Positions 1 through 9,249 are shown, numbered from the stretch's first letter. The stretch is 49,161 bases of DNA from an uncultured Prevotella sp. (GCA_900541335.1 UQJC01000010.1:1-49161); one strand, 5' to 3'. Made by a program: numbers and translations. Notes: a model not told the origin generated them from the letters alone.

Positions 1-2256
1 TATGCTTCCCAGGTGATCAGTGCCGACGGTCGATTGATGGGTACTTGGTCACGCAATGAAAACCGTGTGTTCGTAGGTTATGACAGCATTTCCCCGCACA
101 TGTTTGACGCCTTGGTGGCCACAGAGGATGTGCGTTTCTATGACCATTCCGGTATTGACTTCCGAGCCTTGATGCGTGCGGTGGTTAAGCGCGGTGTATT
201 GGGACACAAGGAAGCGGGTGGCGGAAGTACCATCACGCAGCAGTTGGCGAAGCAGCTTTATTCTTCAACGGCAGAAACGACGATGCAGCGTTTGATGCAG
301 AAACCCATTGAATGGGTGATTGCCGTGGAGTTGGAACGTCACTATACGAAGGAGGAAATCCTTACGCTGTATCTCAATTACTTTGACTTCCTGCACAACG
401 CGGTGGGCATCAAGACGGCTGCCAATGTCTATTTTGGCAAGTCGCCCAAGGAGTTGACCTTGACGGAGTGTGCCTTGTTGGTCGGTATGTGTAAGAATCC
501 TTCTTACTTTAACCCGGTACGCGAACCCGAACGCTGTCGCCAACGTCGTAACGTGGTGCTTCATCAGATGGTGAAAGCAGGCAAGCTGTCGGAAACGGAA
601 TATGCTACCCTGTCCGAAGAACCGCTGAAGTTGAACTTCCACCGCATTGACCACAAAGAGGGATTGGGAGCTTACGTGCGTGAATACCTTCGTCGCATCA
701 TGATGGCTGACAAACCCAATCCGGATCATTACCGCCAGTGGCAACGTCAGCAATATTATGAAGATTCGCTGGCTTGGGCCAATGACCCCTTGTATGGTTG
801 GTGTAAGAAAAACTTCAAGCGCGACGGCAATAACTATGACATCTATACCGACGGTTTGAAGGTGTATACCACCATTGACTCCCGTATGCAACAATATGCC
901 GAGGAGGCTGTCTACCGTCATTTGGGCAAGAAGTTGCAACCGCTCTTTGAACAGCAGAAGCAGACTTCACCCAACTTCCCCTATAATGCCAATTTGGCTC
1001 CGAAGGACGTGAAACGCCGTATCGAAAGGGCAATTAAGCAGTCTGAACGCTACCGCGTGATGAAGGCGGCCGGTGCAACGGACGAGGAAATCAGAAAGGC
1101 ATTTAATACGAAGGTGCCGATGCGTGTATTCTCCTACCACGGTGATGTGGACATGGTGATGACGCCGCGCGATTCGATTCTCTACTATAAGAAGTTCTTG
1201 CGTTCGGCTTTGGTATCGATCGAGCCGCGTACCGGACAGGTTAAAGCCTATGTGGGCGGACTGGACTTTACGCATTTCCAGTACGACATGGCCTTGGTTG
1301 GTCGTCGTCAGATTGGTTCGACGATGAAGCCTTTCGTTTACGCCATGGGCTTGCAGGGAGGCATGACTCCTCAAACCACGATTATGAATGCCCAACGTAC
1401 GTATGGGGACTGGACACCGCGTAACGGCAGCCATTCACGCTATGGCGAAATGGTTACCTTGAAGTGGGGCTTGAGTCAGTCAAACAACTGGGTGACGGCG
1501 GGCTTGATGTTCCAGATAGACCCCACGGGACAAGGATTGGTTCGTGACCTCCACGACCTGGGAGTAGCCAGTGACAATATGTATCCGTCGTTGCCGCTCT
1601 GCTTGGGTACGTGTGATGTGACACCGGCTGAACTAGCATCAGCTTATACGGCTTTCGTGGAACGAGGTATTCGCCGTGCTCCGTTGCTGGTGACGCGTAT
1701 CGAGGACAATGAAGGAAATATTGTGGCGGAGTTTACGCCGCGAACGAATGAGGTGTATAGCGAAGAAACGGCCTACAACATGATTGACATGATGAAGGCG
1801 GTAATCGACCACGGTACGGGTCGCCGTTTGCGCTATGCCTATAACCTGAAGAACCCGATTGCAGGTAAGACGGGTACAACGAATGACAACTCCGATGGTT
1901 GGTTCGTAGGCTGCGTTCCTCAGCTGGTAACGGCTGTATGGGTAGGTGGTGACGAACGAGACATCCACTTTAACTCGACTTCTTTGGGACAGGGTGCCGC
2001 TACGGCCTTGCCGATATGGGCACTCTACATGAAGAAAGTTTATGGTAACAAGGCTTTGGGCTATGATATCAATGCGGACTTCCCTAAACCAGAGGTGGCA
2101 GAAGATCATTTGCACCTGGCAGACTCCATTCAGGGAGGGGAGGAACATCCGCTGCCTGAATCGTCTGAACAGGAAAAGACCGAACCGAAGCCTGCTCCGA
2201 AAGAACCCGCATCTCAACCGAAGTCAAATGCTTCGGCTGAAAAATATTTTGAATAG
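1..2256 (+). CDS. mrcA: Class A penicillin-binding protein 1A (5' end cut by window)
   Basis: Bifunctional peptidoglycan synthase: an inner-membrane glycosyltransferase that polymerises lipid II, joined to a transpeptidase that cross-links stem peptides. The reading frame is open to base 1, so the N-terminal membrane anchor and perhaps 30-60 residues lie outside the window. The GT51 domain comes first, with the EDVRFYDHSGID motif carrying the catalytic Glu and then GGGSTITQQLAKQLY. The transpeptidase follows with SxxK as GSTMKPF (near base 1315), SxN as SQSNN and KTGTT (near base 1866). The C-terminal 40 residues are a Pro/Glu/Lys-rich low-complexity tail after the last domain. The next gene, kdsB, follows in the same direction after about 165 bases with no obvious terminator. 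Family assignment is firm; the gene symbol follows the usual PBP1A naming. Confidence 0.94.
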   Translation, partial: YASQVISADGRLMGTWSRNENRVFVGYDSISPHMFDALVATEDVRFYDHSGIDFRALMRAVVKRGVLGHKEAGGGSTITQQLAKQLYSSTAETTMQRLMQKPIEWVIAVELERHYTKEEILTLYLNYFDFLHNAVGIKTAANVYFGKSPKELTLTECALLVGMCKNPSYFNPVREPERCRQRRNVVLHQMVKAGKLSETEYATLSEEPLKLNFHRIDHKEGLGAYVREYLRRIMMADKPNPDHYRQWQRQQYYEDSLAWANDPLYGWCKKNFKRDGNNYDIYTDGLKVYTTIDSRMQQYAEEAVYRHLGKKLQPLFEQQKQTSPNFPYNANLAPKDVKRRIERAIKQSERYRVMKAAGATDEEIRKAFNTKVPMRVFSYHGDVDMVMTPRDSILYYKKFLRSALVSIEPRTGQVKAYVGGLDFTHFQYDMALVGRRQIGSTMKPFVYAMGLQGGMTPQTTIMNAQRTYGDWTPRNGSHSRYGEMVTLKWGLSQSNNWVTAGLMFQIDPTGQGLVRDLHDLGVASDNMYPSLPLCLGTCDVTPAELASAYTAFVERGIRRAPLLVTRIEDNEGNIVAEFTPRTNEVYSEETAYNMIDMMKAVIDHGTGRRLRYAYNLKNPIAGKTGTTNDNSDGWFVGCVPQLVTAVWVGGDERDIHFNSTSLGQGAATALPIWALYMKKVYGNKALGYDINADFPKPEVAEDHLHLADSIQGGEEHPLPESSEQEKTEPKPAPKEPASQPKSNASAEKYFE

Positions 2257-2420
2257 CGTGCCACGAAACGGATTCGTCCGGGTGGACTGACCGAAGGGAA
2301 GGATGGCTTGAGGGAGGACGCCCATGGCTGGAGCTTTCCGTCGTGAGGGTCTCGGTGGGGCTGTATGTGCCCGTCCGGCTACTTCATCGTAAACGCTTTA
2401 CTCTTACAAATCTTCAAGTA

Positions 2421-3179
2421 ATGAAATTCTTAGCACTGATACCAGCTCGTTATGCTTCTACACGTTTTCCCGCTAAGCCGTTGGCAACATTGGGAGGTAA
2501 ACCCATCATTCAACGTGTGTATGAACGTGTGGCGCGCGTCTTTCCCGATGTGTGTGTAGCTACGGATGATGACCGCATCTTCCAGACTGTAACACAGTTT
2601 GGAGGCAGGGCTGTGATGACTTCAGAAAGTCATCGGAGCGGCACCGACCGTTGTTTTGAAGCTTACACGAATTTGGGTAGCGACGCCGATGTGATTGTCA
2701 ATGTACAGGGAGATGAACCTTTCATTGCAGCCTCACAGTTAGAGGCGGTGATGTCCTGCTTTGAGGACGAAACGACCGAAATCGCGACTTTGGTGAAGCC
2801 CTTTGCTTCGGATACGCCGATCGATGTGCTTGAAAATCCGAATACTCCCAAGGTGGTTGTCGGTGATGAAGGGCAGGCACTCTACTTCTCACGCAGTGTC
2901 ATTCCCTATCTGCGTGGGGTCGATCGTAACGAGTGGGCCGCTCATCACACCTATCTGAAGCACATCGGTCTTTATGCTTATCGGGCAGAGGCGTTGCGCC
3001 GCATCACTGCTTTGCCGCAAGGCGATTTAGAAAAATGCGAATCCTTGGAGCAGTTACGCTGGTTGCAGGCTGGTCTGCGCATCCGTGTGGCAACGACGGA
3101 GGTCGAAACCATCGGTATTGATACGCCCGAGGATTTGGCCGCTGCGGAACGTTTCCTTGCTGCTCATCCTGAACTGTAG
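2421..3179 (+). CDS. kdsB: 3-deoxy-manno-octulosonate cytidylyltransferase (CMP-KDO synthetase)
   Basis: Activates KDO with CTP to CMP-KDO, the donor used to build the inner core of lipopolysaccharide; cytoplasmic. The frame is open further upstream, but the start at ATG 2421 gives MKFLALIPARYASTRFPAKP, the canonical N-terminus with the nucleotide-binding loop, and 252 residues, the normal family length. Further family motifs visible are GTDRCFEA (base specificity/Mg site region), NVQGDEPF (metal-binding Asp) and the C-terminal GIDTPEDL. It lies between the PBP1A gene and the MORN gene, all on the plus strand, so an envelope-related cluster is plausible. Confidence is high. Confidence 0.95.
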   Translation: MKFLALIPARYASTRFPAKPLATLGGKPIIQRVYERVARVFPDVCVATDDDRIFQTVTQFGGRAVMTSESHRSGTDRCFEAYTNLGSDADVIVNVQGDEPFIAASQLEAVMSCFEDETTEIATLVKPFASDTPIDVLENPNTPKVVVGDEGQALYFSRSVIPYLRGVDRNEWAAHHTYLKHIGLYAYRAEALRRITALPQGDLEKCESLEQLRWLQAGLRIRVATTEVETIGIDTPEDLAAAERFLAAHPEL

Positions 3180-3287
3180 TATTTGATGGGTCAAAACAGG
3201 TATGCGATAAAGCGAGTATAATCGCCGGCGTACCGACACTGATGTTGACCTCCTTATTCCAATAGCTTCTCTCTAAGTTTCATCTCT

Positions 3288-4400
3288 ATGCGATATATAT
3301 TTCTGACAACGCTTCTTTCCCTCTCTTTGCTTGAGCCTGTATCGGCACAAAAAATTGTGGTAGGTTCGTGTACACTCAAAGACGGCGGTATTTATACCGG
3401 TGATCTGGTAAGTGGCAAACCGACCGGAAAGGGAAGAGTGCAATACGAAAACGGCGATACCTATGAGGGTGCATTCTATAAAGGATTGCGCCACGGAGAA
3501 GGTACGTTTACAGCAGCCGACGGTTCCCGTTATGAAGGTAACTGGACAAAAAACGAGCGGAACGGGCGCGGCGTGTTCTATGCGGTTAATAACAACCGTT
3601 ATGAAGGGGTGTGGTACCGTAACTGTAAGGAAGGGCACGGCACGATGTATTACTATAACGGTGACAAGTATGTAGGATCGTGGAAGGATGACCGTCGCAA
3701 CGGTAAGGGTACCTATACTTACAAGAGCGGTGCCTATTACAAAGGTGAATGGGTCGATGACCAGAAATGTGGCAAAGGATTCTTTGACTGGAATGATGGT
3801 TCAACCTATAACGGCTCGTGGCTGAACAACCAACGTAGCGGCAGAGGAGTATATACCTATGCTGACGGTGATTCGTATAGCGGCGACTGGAAGAAAGACA
3901 TGCAGGATGGTCGCGGTATTTACAAGTTCCGTAACGGTGACGTGTATGAAGGTGAATACCTGATGGGTGAACGAACGGGTGAAGGTACGTTTCGCTTTGC
4001 CAATGGTGATACCTATGTGGGTAACTTCTTGAACGGCGAACAAAGCGGACAAGGTACTTTCCACTGGAAGGGAGTCGCTACGTATACCGGAGAATGGAAG
4101 AATAACATGATGGAAGGTCGCGGTACTTACAAGTGGAAGAACGGTGACGAATATCAAGGCGAATGGAAGGAAAACCGCATGGATGGTGAAGGTACGCTTC
4201 GCTTTGCCGACGGTTCTCGTTTCAAAGGCCAATTCCGTGAAGGAAAGCGTGACGGTAAGTCGGTGGAGGTGCGTGCTGACGGTACGCGCATTGATTGTAC
4301 GTATCGGGAAGGACTGAAGCACGGAAAATACGTAGAATATGATGCCAACGGAAACGTGGTAAAGAAAGGCGAATACAGTAACGGAAGAGTGGTGCAGTAG
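3288..4400 (+). CDS. Secreted MORN-repeat protein
   Basis: The protein has 370 residues with an N-terminal signal peptide (MRYIFLTTLLSLSLLEPVSA, then Q). The rest is about 13 consecutive 23-residue MORN repeats of the pattern xNGDxYxGxWxxxxxxGxGxYx, with a degenerate last repeat ending in a KHGKYVEYDANGN stretch. MORN repeats form elongated beta-hairpin sheets and usually serve as scaffolds or lipid/protein interaction surfaces; no catalytic domain is attached here. The signal peptide places it in the periplasm or on the cell surface. The ATG at 3288 is chosen because it gives the signal peptide; a pyrimidine-rich stretch with no Shine-Dalgarno sequence precedes it. The specific role is unknown; neighbours (PBP1A, KdsB) suggest an envelope context, which is inference. 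Confidence 0.88.
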   Translation: MRYIFLTTLLSLSLLEPVSAQKIVVGSCTLKDGGIYTGDLVSGKPTGKGRVQYENGDTYEGAFYKGLRHGEGTFTAADGSRYEGNWTKNERNGRGVFYAVNNNRYEGVWYRNCKEGHGTMYYYNGDKYVGSWKDDRRNGKGTYTYKSGAYYKGEWVDDQKCGKGFFDWNDGSTYNGSWLNNQRSGRGVYTYADGDSYSGDWKKDMQDGRGIYKFRNGDVYEGEYLMGERTGEGTFRFANGDTYVGNFLNGEQSGQGTFHWKGVATYTGEWKNNMMEGRGTYKWKNGDEYQGEWKENRMDGEGTLRFADGSRFKGQFREGKRDGKSVEVRADGTRIDCTYREGLKHGKYVEYDANGNVVKKGEYSNGRVVQ

Positions 4401-4621
4401 GACCTTGGTGACGAGCCGTGGAAGGTTGGATGGTTTCCCTGTAACGATGTGAAGGGTGGGGTAGACCATGAAAGGTGGTTATATTCCAAGCTTTAGGTTT
4501 GAGTCTGTCGTTGCAACTTTATGTCGGCATAGATTCTTTCATTTTCCACCTTCCCCCTCGAATGCTTGTTCGTTCACCGCTCCGTTCCTCCTTTTGGAAT
4601 TCTCTTAAACTCAATAAAGCC

Positions 4622-6754
4622 ATGAAAGCTAAAACAACCGAAAAGCAGGCAGCAAAGACGACTGCCACAAAGAAAACAACCCAACGACGCACGACGACTA
4701 CTCGTAAGAAGGTAGCTGTTAAGAAAGCCCCTCAGCGTTTGGCCATCGTCAAGAATGACTCTTGGTTGGAACCCTTTGAAGGTGCCATTCAAGGTCGTCA
4801 CGATCATGTACTCTATAAGATAAATGAGTTGACTGGCGGTAAAGGTAAACTCTCTGAATTTGCTGACGGTCATCTTTACTTCGGATTGCATCGTACGGCA
4901 CGCCAATGGGTGTTGCGCGAATGGGCTCCGAACGCAACGGCCATTTACTTGATTGGTGACTTCAACAAATGGCAGGAAGACGAGAAGTATGCTTTCACTC
5001 GTGAAGCTGGTACGGGAAACTGGGAATTGAAACTTCCGCTCCGTGCACTTAAACACTTGGATCTCTATAAGCTTTCCATTCATTGGGAAGGAGGTCAGGG
5101 TGAACGTGTACCGGCCTGGGCAACCCGTGTTGTACAGGATGAACAGACGAAGATCTTTAGTGCTCAGGTTTGGAATCCGGAAAAAACGTACGAATGGAAA
5201 AAGCCTGCCTTCCGTCCGAAGAAAGCACCCCTCTTTATCTATGAGTGTCACATCGGTATGGGACAGGATGCTGAAAAGGTGGGTTCTTATACGGAGTTCC
5301 GCGAGAAGGTGTTGCCTCGTGTAATTGCCGACGGTTATAATTGCATTCAGATTATGGCCATAGCTGAACATCCTTATTACGGCAGTTTCGGTTACCATGT
5401 CAGCTCGTTCTTTGCTGCTTCCAGTCGTTTTGGTACCCCCGATGAGTTGAAGGAACTCATTGATGCGGCACACAAGGCGGGGATTGCGGTGATTATGGAC
5501 CTCGTACACAGCCATGCGGTGAAGAATGAAGTGGAAGGATTGGGCAATTACTGCGGCGATCCGAATCAGTTCTTCTATCCTGGCGACCGTCACGAACATT
5601 CCGCTTGGGACAGCCTTTGCTTTGACTATGGTAAGAATGAAGTGCTTCACTTCTTGTTGTCTAACTGTAAGTATTGGTTGACGGAATACAACTTTGATGG
5701 TTTCCGTTTTGACGGGGTTACTTCCATGTTGTATTACAGTCACGGTTTGGGGGAAGCTTTCTGTGGTTATGGTGATTATTTCAATGGGCATCAGGATGAC
5801 AATGCCATCGCTTATTTAACCCTGGCTAACCTCCTCATTCACGAAGTGAAACCCACGGCGATTACCATAGCCGAAGAGGTAAGCGGAATGCCGGGCTTAG
5901 CAGCTCCGTTTGCTGACGGTGGTTATGGCTTTGATTACCGCATGGCAATGAATGTGCCTGACTATTGGATTAAGACAATCAAGGAATGTCGGGACGAGGA
6001 TTGGAAGCCTTCTTCGATTTTCTGGGAAATCACGAACCGTCGTGCCGATGAGCGTACCATCTCGTATTGTGAAAGTCATGACCAGGCTTTGGTCGGTGAC
6101 AAGACTTTGATATTCCGTCTCATTGATGCCGACATGTATTGGCACTTCCGCAAGGGGGATGAGAATGGTACGGTACACCGTGGTATTGCCTTGCATAAGA
6201 TGATTCGTTTGGTTACGGCTTCGACCCTTAACGGTGGTTACTTGAACTTTATGGGCAATGAGTTTGGTCATCCTGAATGGATTGACTTCCCACGTGAAGG
6301 AAATGGGTGGAGTTACAAGTATGCCCGTCGTCAGTGGAATCTTGTAGACAATAAAGAGCTTTGCTACCATTATTTAGGTGACTTTGACCGGGATATGATC
6401 CATTTGCTTCGTTCGTATACGACCGACATCCGTAAGTATCCTGTACAGGAGATTTGGCACAATGACGGAGACCAAATATTGGCTTATGCCCGTGGTTCCT
6501 TGCTCTTTGTGTTTAACTTCTCGCCTGTACGTTCTTATGAAGGATATGGTTTCATGGTACCCGAAGGCGCCTATGAGGTAGTCATGAATACCGATGCCAA
6601 ACAGTATGGTGGCAACGGATTGGCAGATGACAGTGTGCGCCACTTGACAAACTTTGACCCGCTCCTCAAACGGGACGGTAAAGGTTGGCTTAAGCTTTAT
6701 TTGCCTGCCCGTTCGGCGGTAGTTCTGCGTCGGGTAGAGGAAGATGAGAAGTAG
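4622..6754 (+). CDS. glgB: 1,4-alpha-glucan (glycogen) branching enzyme, GH13
   Basis: Transfers segments of alpha-1,4-glucan to make alpha-1,6 branches in glycogen; cytoplasmic. The start at ATG 4622 gives 710 residues; the frame is open further upstream, but the stretch before 4622 does not look coding. After an unusual basic tail (about 45 residues rich in Lys, Thr, Ala, Arg) come a CBM48-type segment (WAPNATAIYLIGDFNKWQ) and the GH13 barrel. Catalytic residues are the nucleophile Asp in GFRFDGVTSMLYY (residue 364), the acid/base Glu in TIAEEVSG (418) and the Asp of SHDQALVGDKT (487). These motifs resemble the eukaryotic-type subfamily (GH13_8). The other glycogen genes lie about 26 kb away at 32388-37131. 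A bidirectional terminator follows at 6831. Confidence 0.95.
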   Translation: MKAKTTEKQAAKTTATKKTTQRRTTTTRKKVAVKKAPQRLAIVKNDSWLEPFEGAIQGRHDHVLYKINELTGGKGKLSEFADGHLYFGLHRTARQWVLREWAPNATAIYLIGDFNKWQEDEKYAFTREAGTGNWELKLPLRALKHLDLYKLSIHWEGGQGERVPAWATRVVQDEQTKIFSAQVWNPEKTYEWKKPAFRPKKAPLFIYECHIGMGQDAEKVGSYTEFREKVLPRVIADGYNCIQIMAIAEHPYYGSFGYHVSSFFAASSRFGTPDELKELIDAAHKAGIAVIMDLVHSHAVKNEVEGLGNYCGDPNQFFYPGDRHEHSAWDSLCFDYGKNEVLHFLLSNCKYWLTEYNFDGFRFDGVTSMLYYSHGLGEAFCGYGDYFNGHQDDNAIAYLTLANLLIHEVKPTAITIAEEVSGMPGLAAPFADGGYGFDYRMAMNVPDYWIKTIKECRDEDWKPSSIFWEITNRRADERTISYCESHDQALVGDKTLIFRLIDADMYWHFRKGDENGTVHRGIALHKMIRLVTASTLNGGYLNFMGNEFGHPEWIDFPREGNGWSYKYARRQWNLVDNKELCYHYLGDFDRDMIHLLRSYTTDIRKYPVQEIWHNDGDQILAYARGSLLFVFNFSPVRSYEGYGFMVPEGAYEVVMNTDAKQYGGNGLADDSVRHLTNFDPLLKRDGKGWLKLYLPARSAVVLRRVEEDEK

Positions 6755-6830
6755 CAACATACTCTTCGGAGCGAGTTCGTATCGGAACGCTTATGGGAAA
6801 CGCTTCGGCCTCGCTCTTTAACTGCATATA

Positions 6831-6885
6831 AAAAGGTTCTGTAACGAGTGAACATGAAAATGTTCGACTGGTTACAGAACCTTTT
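6831..6885. terminator. Bidirectional terminator between glgB and the lipid-kinase gene
   Basis: Perfect 15-bp arms (AAAAGGTTCTGTAAC at 6831-6845 and GTTACAGAACCTTTT at 6871-6885) enclose a second perfect hairpin, GAACAT-GAAA-ATGTTC at 6850-6865. The A-run on one side and T-run on the other allow it to work in both directions, as expected between convergent genes. Confidence 0.85.
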
Positions 6886-6923
6886 GTTGTAGAAACCAAC
6901 CGTCTCTTTGCGGCTGTGTGCAT

Positions 6924-7973
6924 TTATCGGGGCGGGAGATTCTTAATCTTATTGAGGAGGTTGCGATTGATTCGCTTGATGTCGTTACCTGTTTTGGTAA
7001 GTAGTTCTTCCGGCATTTTTCGCCATTCGTTGAAGAACTCAGGAACCAGTTGCAGGAGGTTGGGTGTAGGAAGAAGGGGATGTACCTTCTTGGGCGAATT
7101 GTTGACGACAACTTTGAAAGCATTGCGGTGAATGGCGACTTCGATGGTGTCGCCCGTAAAGAAGGGGTCGCCGTCGTAGTGCGCAACGCCTTCACCTTCC
7201 CGACGAATGAGCAGACGTTCAGCCTTGAAGGTGCGAACGTGGCTGTTCTTAGGAAGCGTACCATTGAAGAGTTGTAAAGCCACTTGGGGAGATTCGATGG
7301 TAGTAAATGGTGTCATGACTACGACATCGAGTAACCCGTCTTTCATGCTGGCATGTGGAGCAATGTAGGCATCGTTGCCATATTGCGAAGCATTGGCACA
7401 GGCTATGAGAAAGGCACGGCAAGATTCCGCTCCATTCTCATCTTCTATAATGTAGGTCTGGGGTTTGTATTGCAATCCTGAACGGAGCGTATTCTCAACG
7501 TAAGTCAACAAACCACGTTTACCGGCAGTTGCAAACTTCTCGCTGATAAACGCATCGAAGCCTACGCCGCAGGTACAGAAGAAGGGACGGTCGTTGATGG
7601 TACCATAGTCCAAGGCATGAATCACTCCTTCATTGATGATCTCAATGGCACGTTCGGGATGAAGCGGAATGTGCAGGTGGCGTGCCAGTCCGTTGCCCGA
7701 ACCACAGGGAATGATGGCTAAGGCAGTATCGGAATGTATCAAGGATCTTCCTACCTCATTGACCGTACCATCGCCACCTACGGCAACGACAATATCAAAG
7801 CCTTTGTCTACAGCCTCATGCGCCAACACGGTAGCGTGTCCGGCGTATTGTGTATAGGCAATTTCCACGTCGTAGCGCGCAGTGTCAGTCAGACGTTGCG
7901 CTTTTTCTGCGATGCCTTTTTTGCGGCTCGTTCCCGAGATGGGGTTGATGAGATAGAGTATTCTCTTTTTCAT
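6924..7973 (-). CDS. Diacylglycerol kinase/YegS-like lipid kinase
   Basis: The protein of 349 residues belongs to the DAGK catalytic family, which phosphorylates lipid alcohols such as diacylglycerol or sphingoid bases with ATP at the cytoplasmic membrane face. Motifs seen are the N-terminal NPISGTSRKKG, the nucleotide-binding GGDGTVNEVG near residue 70 and IPCGSGNGLARHL near residue 100. The start at 7973 (MKKRILYLIN) is preferred over an ATG three codons upstream, because it matches the family N-terminus and because a -7 box (7980-7987) lies directly upstream. The last ~20 residues are basic (KRINRNLLNKIKNLPPR). Lipid specificity cannot be read from the sequence. A sphingoid-base kinase role is possible because a serine palmitoyltransferase lies about 1.3 kb away, but that is inference. 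Confidence 0.88.
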   Translation of the reverse strand: MKKRILYLINPISGTSRKKGIAEKAQRLTDTARYDVEIAYTQYAGHATVLAHEAVDKGFDIVVAVGGDGTVNEVGRSLIHSDTALAIIPCGSGNGLARHLHIPLHPERAIEIINEGVIHALDYGTINDRPFFCTCGVGFDAFISEKFATAGKRGLLTYVENTLRSGLQYKPQTYIIEDENGAESCRAFLIACANASQYGNDAYIAPHASMKDGLLDVVVMTPFTTIESPQVALQLFNGTLPKNSHVRTFKAERLLIRREGEGVAHYDGDPFFTGDTIEVAIHRNAFKVVVNNSPKKVHPLLPTPNLLQLVPEFFNEWRKMPEELLTKTGNDIKRINRNLLNKIKNLPPR

Positions 7974-7979
7974 AGGTTG

Positions 7980-7987
7980 CAAAGATA
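7980..7987 (-). promoter_or_regulatory. Bacteroidetes -7 box for the lipid-kinase gene
   Basis: TATCTTTG on the minus strand matches TAnnTTTG and ends seven bases before the chosen ATG, implying a very short or absent leader. No clear -33 TTG was found at the standard spacing. Confidence 0.6.
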
Positions 7988-8231
7988 GGAAAAAGGCGTA
8001 ATGTGGGCGAAAAAGACAGTAAAAGCTCCGTTTGGGATAGCAGTTTCAGAGACGGTTTGTAAGGTGAGGTCGGATACCGTCATTCGAACAGATAGGTTTA
8101 AGGAAGAAAGGAGGCTGATTGCGACGATAGTCTATTATTGCTGTCCGAAATGGCATTCAATATCCAAGGATTGTATTGGCGCAGTCCATACAGGAAATGA
8201 GCTGGTTTCGTTCGCTGCTTTGACGGAATAG

Positions 8232-8360
8232 ACACATAAACAGTTCGGATTGACCAATCTAAAAAATGGGGAATACTATGAGATCAATCACTGGACGGAA
8301 AGCGTCCGAGCTTGCTATATCAAGGTGCAGAATAAATATAAGGGAGGAAACTACCTATAG
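8232..8360 (+). pseudogene. Possible decayed coding fragment, unrecognised
   Basis: An open frame without its own start codon reads FGLTNLKNGEYYEINHW and continues to a stop at 8358-8360, with a composition like a real protein C-terminus. It lies in AT-rich DNA between the lipid-kinase gene and the small gene at 8507. I do not recognise the family. It may be the tail of a gene whose upstream part is lost or frameshifted; chance cannot be excluded. The rest of 7988-8472 shows nothing else I can support except the hairpin at 8404. Confidence 0.22.
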
Positions 8361-8403
8361 TGGTTATGGGGTGTTGGTTAGATGGAAGCCCTAAGGTCTA
8401 TAA

Positions 8404-8423
8404 GAGAATTTAGTCAAATTCTC
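8404..8423. terminator. Small hairpin, possible terminator
   Basis: GAGAATTT-agtc-AAATTCTC is a perfect 8-bp stem with a 4-base loop, placed 50 bases before the -7 box of the next gene. No T-run follows directly, so termination is uncertain. Confidence 0.35.
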
Positions 8424-8472
8424 AAGAAACATCCTTTGCAATAAATAAGGCATATAGAATCTAAGAGATTTT

Positions 8473-8480
8473 TATCTTTG
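8473..8480 (+). promoter_or_regulatory. -7 box for the small gene at 8507
   Basis: TATCTTTG lies 26 bases before ATG 8507, leaving a leader of about 20 bases. It is the main support that the small gene is expressed. Confidence 0.6.
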
Positions 8481-8506
8481 CATTATATAGCAGTAAAAAA
8501 GCACTT

Positions 8507-8863
8507 ATGGAAAATGTATTTCAAGATTATGGTAGATTTGAAAATGATTCGAACAATCGAATCATATGTTTCAATGTAACACGAACATATTCACAGGGTG
8601 AAAGAACCGATTTATACGAATGTGTAAGAAAATATTGGCGATTGAATGGTGAACGAGCAAAAAAAGCAGAATACGTTTTTGCTATCAGCTCGGGCAATAT
8701 CGTAGGAGTCTTTAAACCCATACGTTGGTTTCTCACAGATTCAGTTGAGTATATCGGCCGCTGGGAATTTGAGGGTGAGATGTTGGATTCTCCGTATTTA
8801 CATATGGATATTTCTCACATAGTAGGGAGAAGACAAAATCCAGTATCATATATAAATATGTAA
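8507..8863 (+). CDS. Small conserved hypothetical protein (118 aa)
   Basis: A compact protein without signal peptide or membrane segment. The core reads LYECVRKYWRLNGERAKKAE, then YVFAISSGNIVGVFKPIRWF, then RWEFEGEML, and it ends QNPVSYINM. This order (a helix with Arg/Trp, a hydrophobic beta pair, a W-containing strand and a terminal NP-x-x-Y-x-N) resembles a small family I recall from Bacteroidetes and other bacteria as hypothetical proteins, sometimes as a domain beside GIY-YIG nuclease domains; that recollection is tentative and implies no tested function. It has its own -7 box and sits in an AT-rich stretch with decayed fragments on both sides, suggesting acquired or accessory DNA. The function is unknown. 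Confidence 0.7.
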   Translation: MENVFQDYGRFENDSNNRIICFNVTRTYSQGERTDLYECVRKYWRLNGERAKKAEYVFAISSGNIVGVFKPIRWFLTDSVEYIGRWEFEGEMLDSPYLHMDISHIVGRRQNPVSYINM

Positions 8864-8870
8864 TCATCAT

Positions 8871-9008
8871 GAGAAAGAACAATTACTTAACATATACGAA
8901 GACAATGGGGGATATAGAGCAAAAGACCCAAATGGACAGATAGTTATTACTGCTCAATATACGCAAATGTATCCATTTAGTAGTGGATTTTTATTGTATG
9001 CCTTTTAG
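8871..9008 (+). pseudogene. Remnant of a WG-repeat-like protein
   Basis: A frame without a start codon, shifted relative to the gene just upstream, reads EKEQLLNIYEDNGGYRAKDP, then NGQIVITAQYTQMYPFSSGF, and stops at 9006-9008. The pattern G-Y-x-x-K-D-x-N-G-x-I-V-I-x-x-x-Y-x-x-x-x-P-F-S-x-G matches one unit of the WG (KWG) beta-repeat family. Only about one repeat remains, so this is a gene fragment. The remaining bases from 9009 to 9249 hold no gene I can support. Confidence 0.5.
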
Positions 9009-9249
9009 GGTTTGTGAGCAATGGGTTGGAAGGAAAGAAAAAGGTCGGTGGGTGAAGCTTATGGAGAAAGCTTTCATTGGCACCTTATCAAAAAGAGAGA
9101 AATGCTTACGAAGGCCTTCCAAACTCTCGAGGTAGAAGGTTTTTCTTGATAAATAGAAGAAATGTCCGAAACATTTTGTTAGCGAATCTTCATTGTCTTG
9201 GATAGACGGATTTTCTTGACAGGGTATAAGGGTTTTATCTGAAAAAGTG

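Noticed and set aside
4574..5791. Minus-strand open frame opposite glgB
   Set aside because: Antisense shadow of a gene with intact GH13 catalytic residues; no motif.
8001..8231. Open frame of 76 residues after the lipid-kinase gene
   Set aside because: No family feature, no promoter box, and it partly overlaps the lipid kinase's upstream region; may be decayed DNA but cannot be supported.
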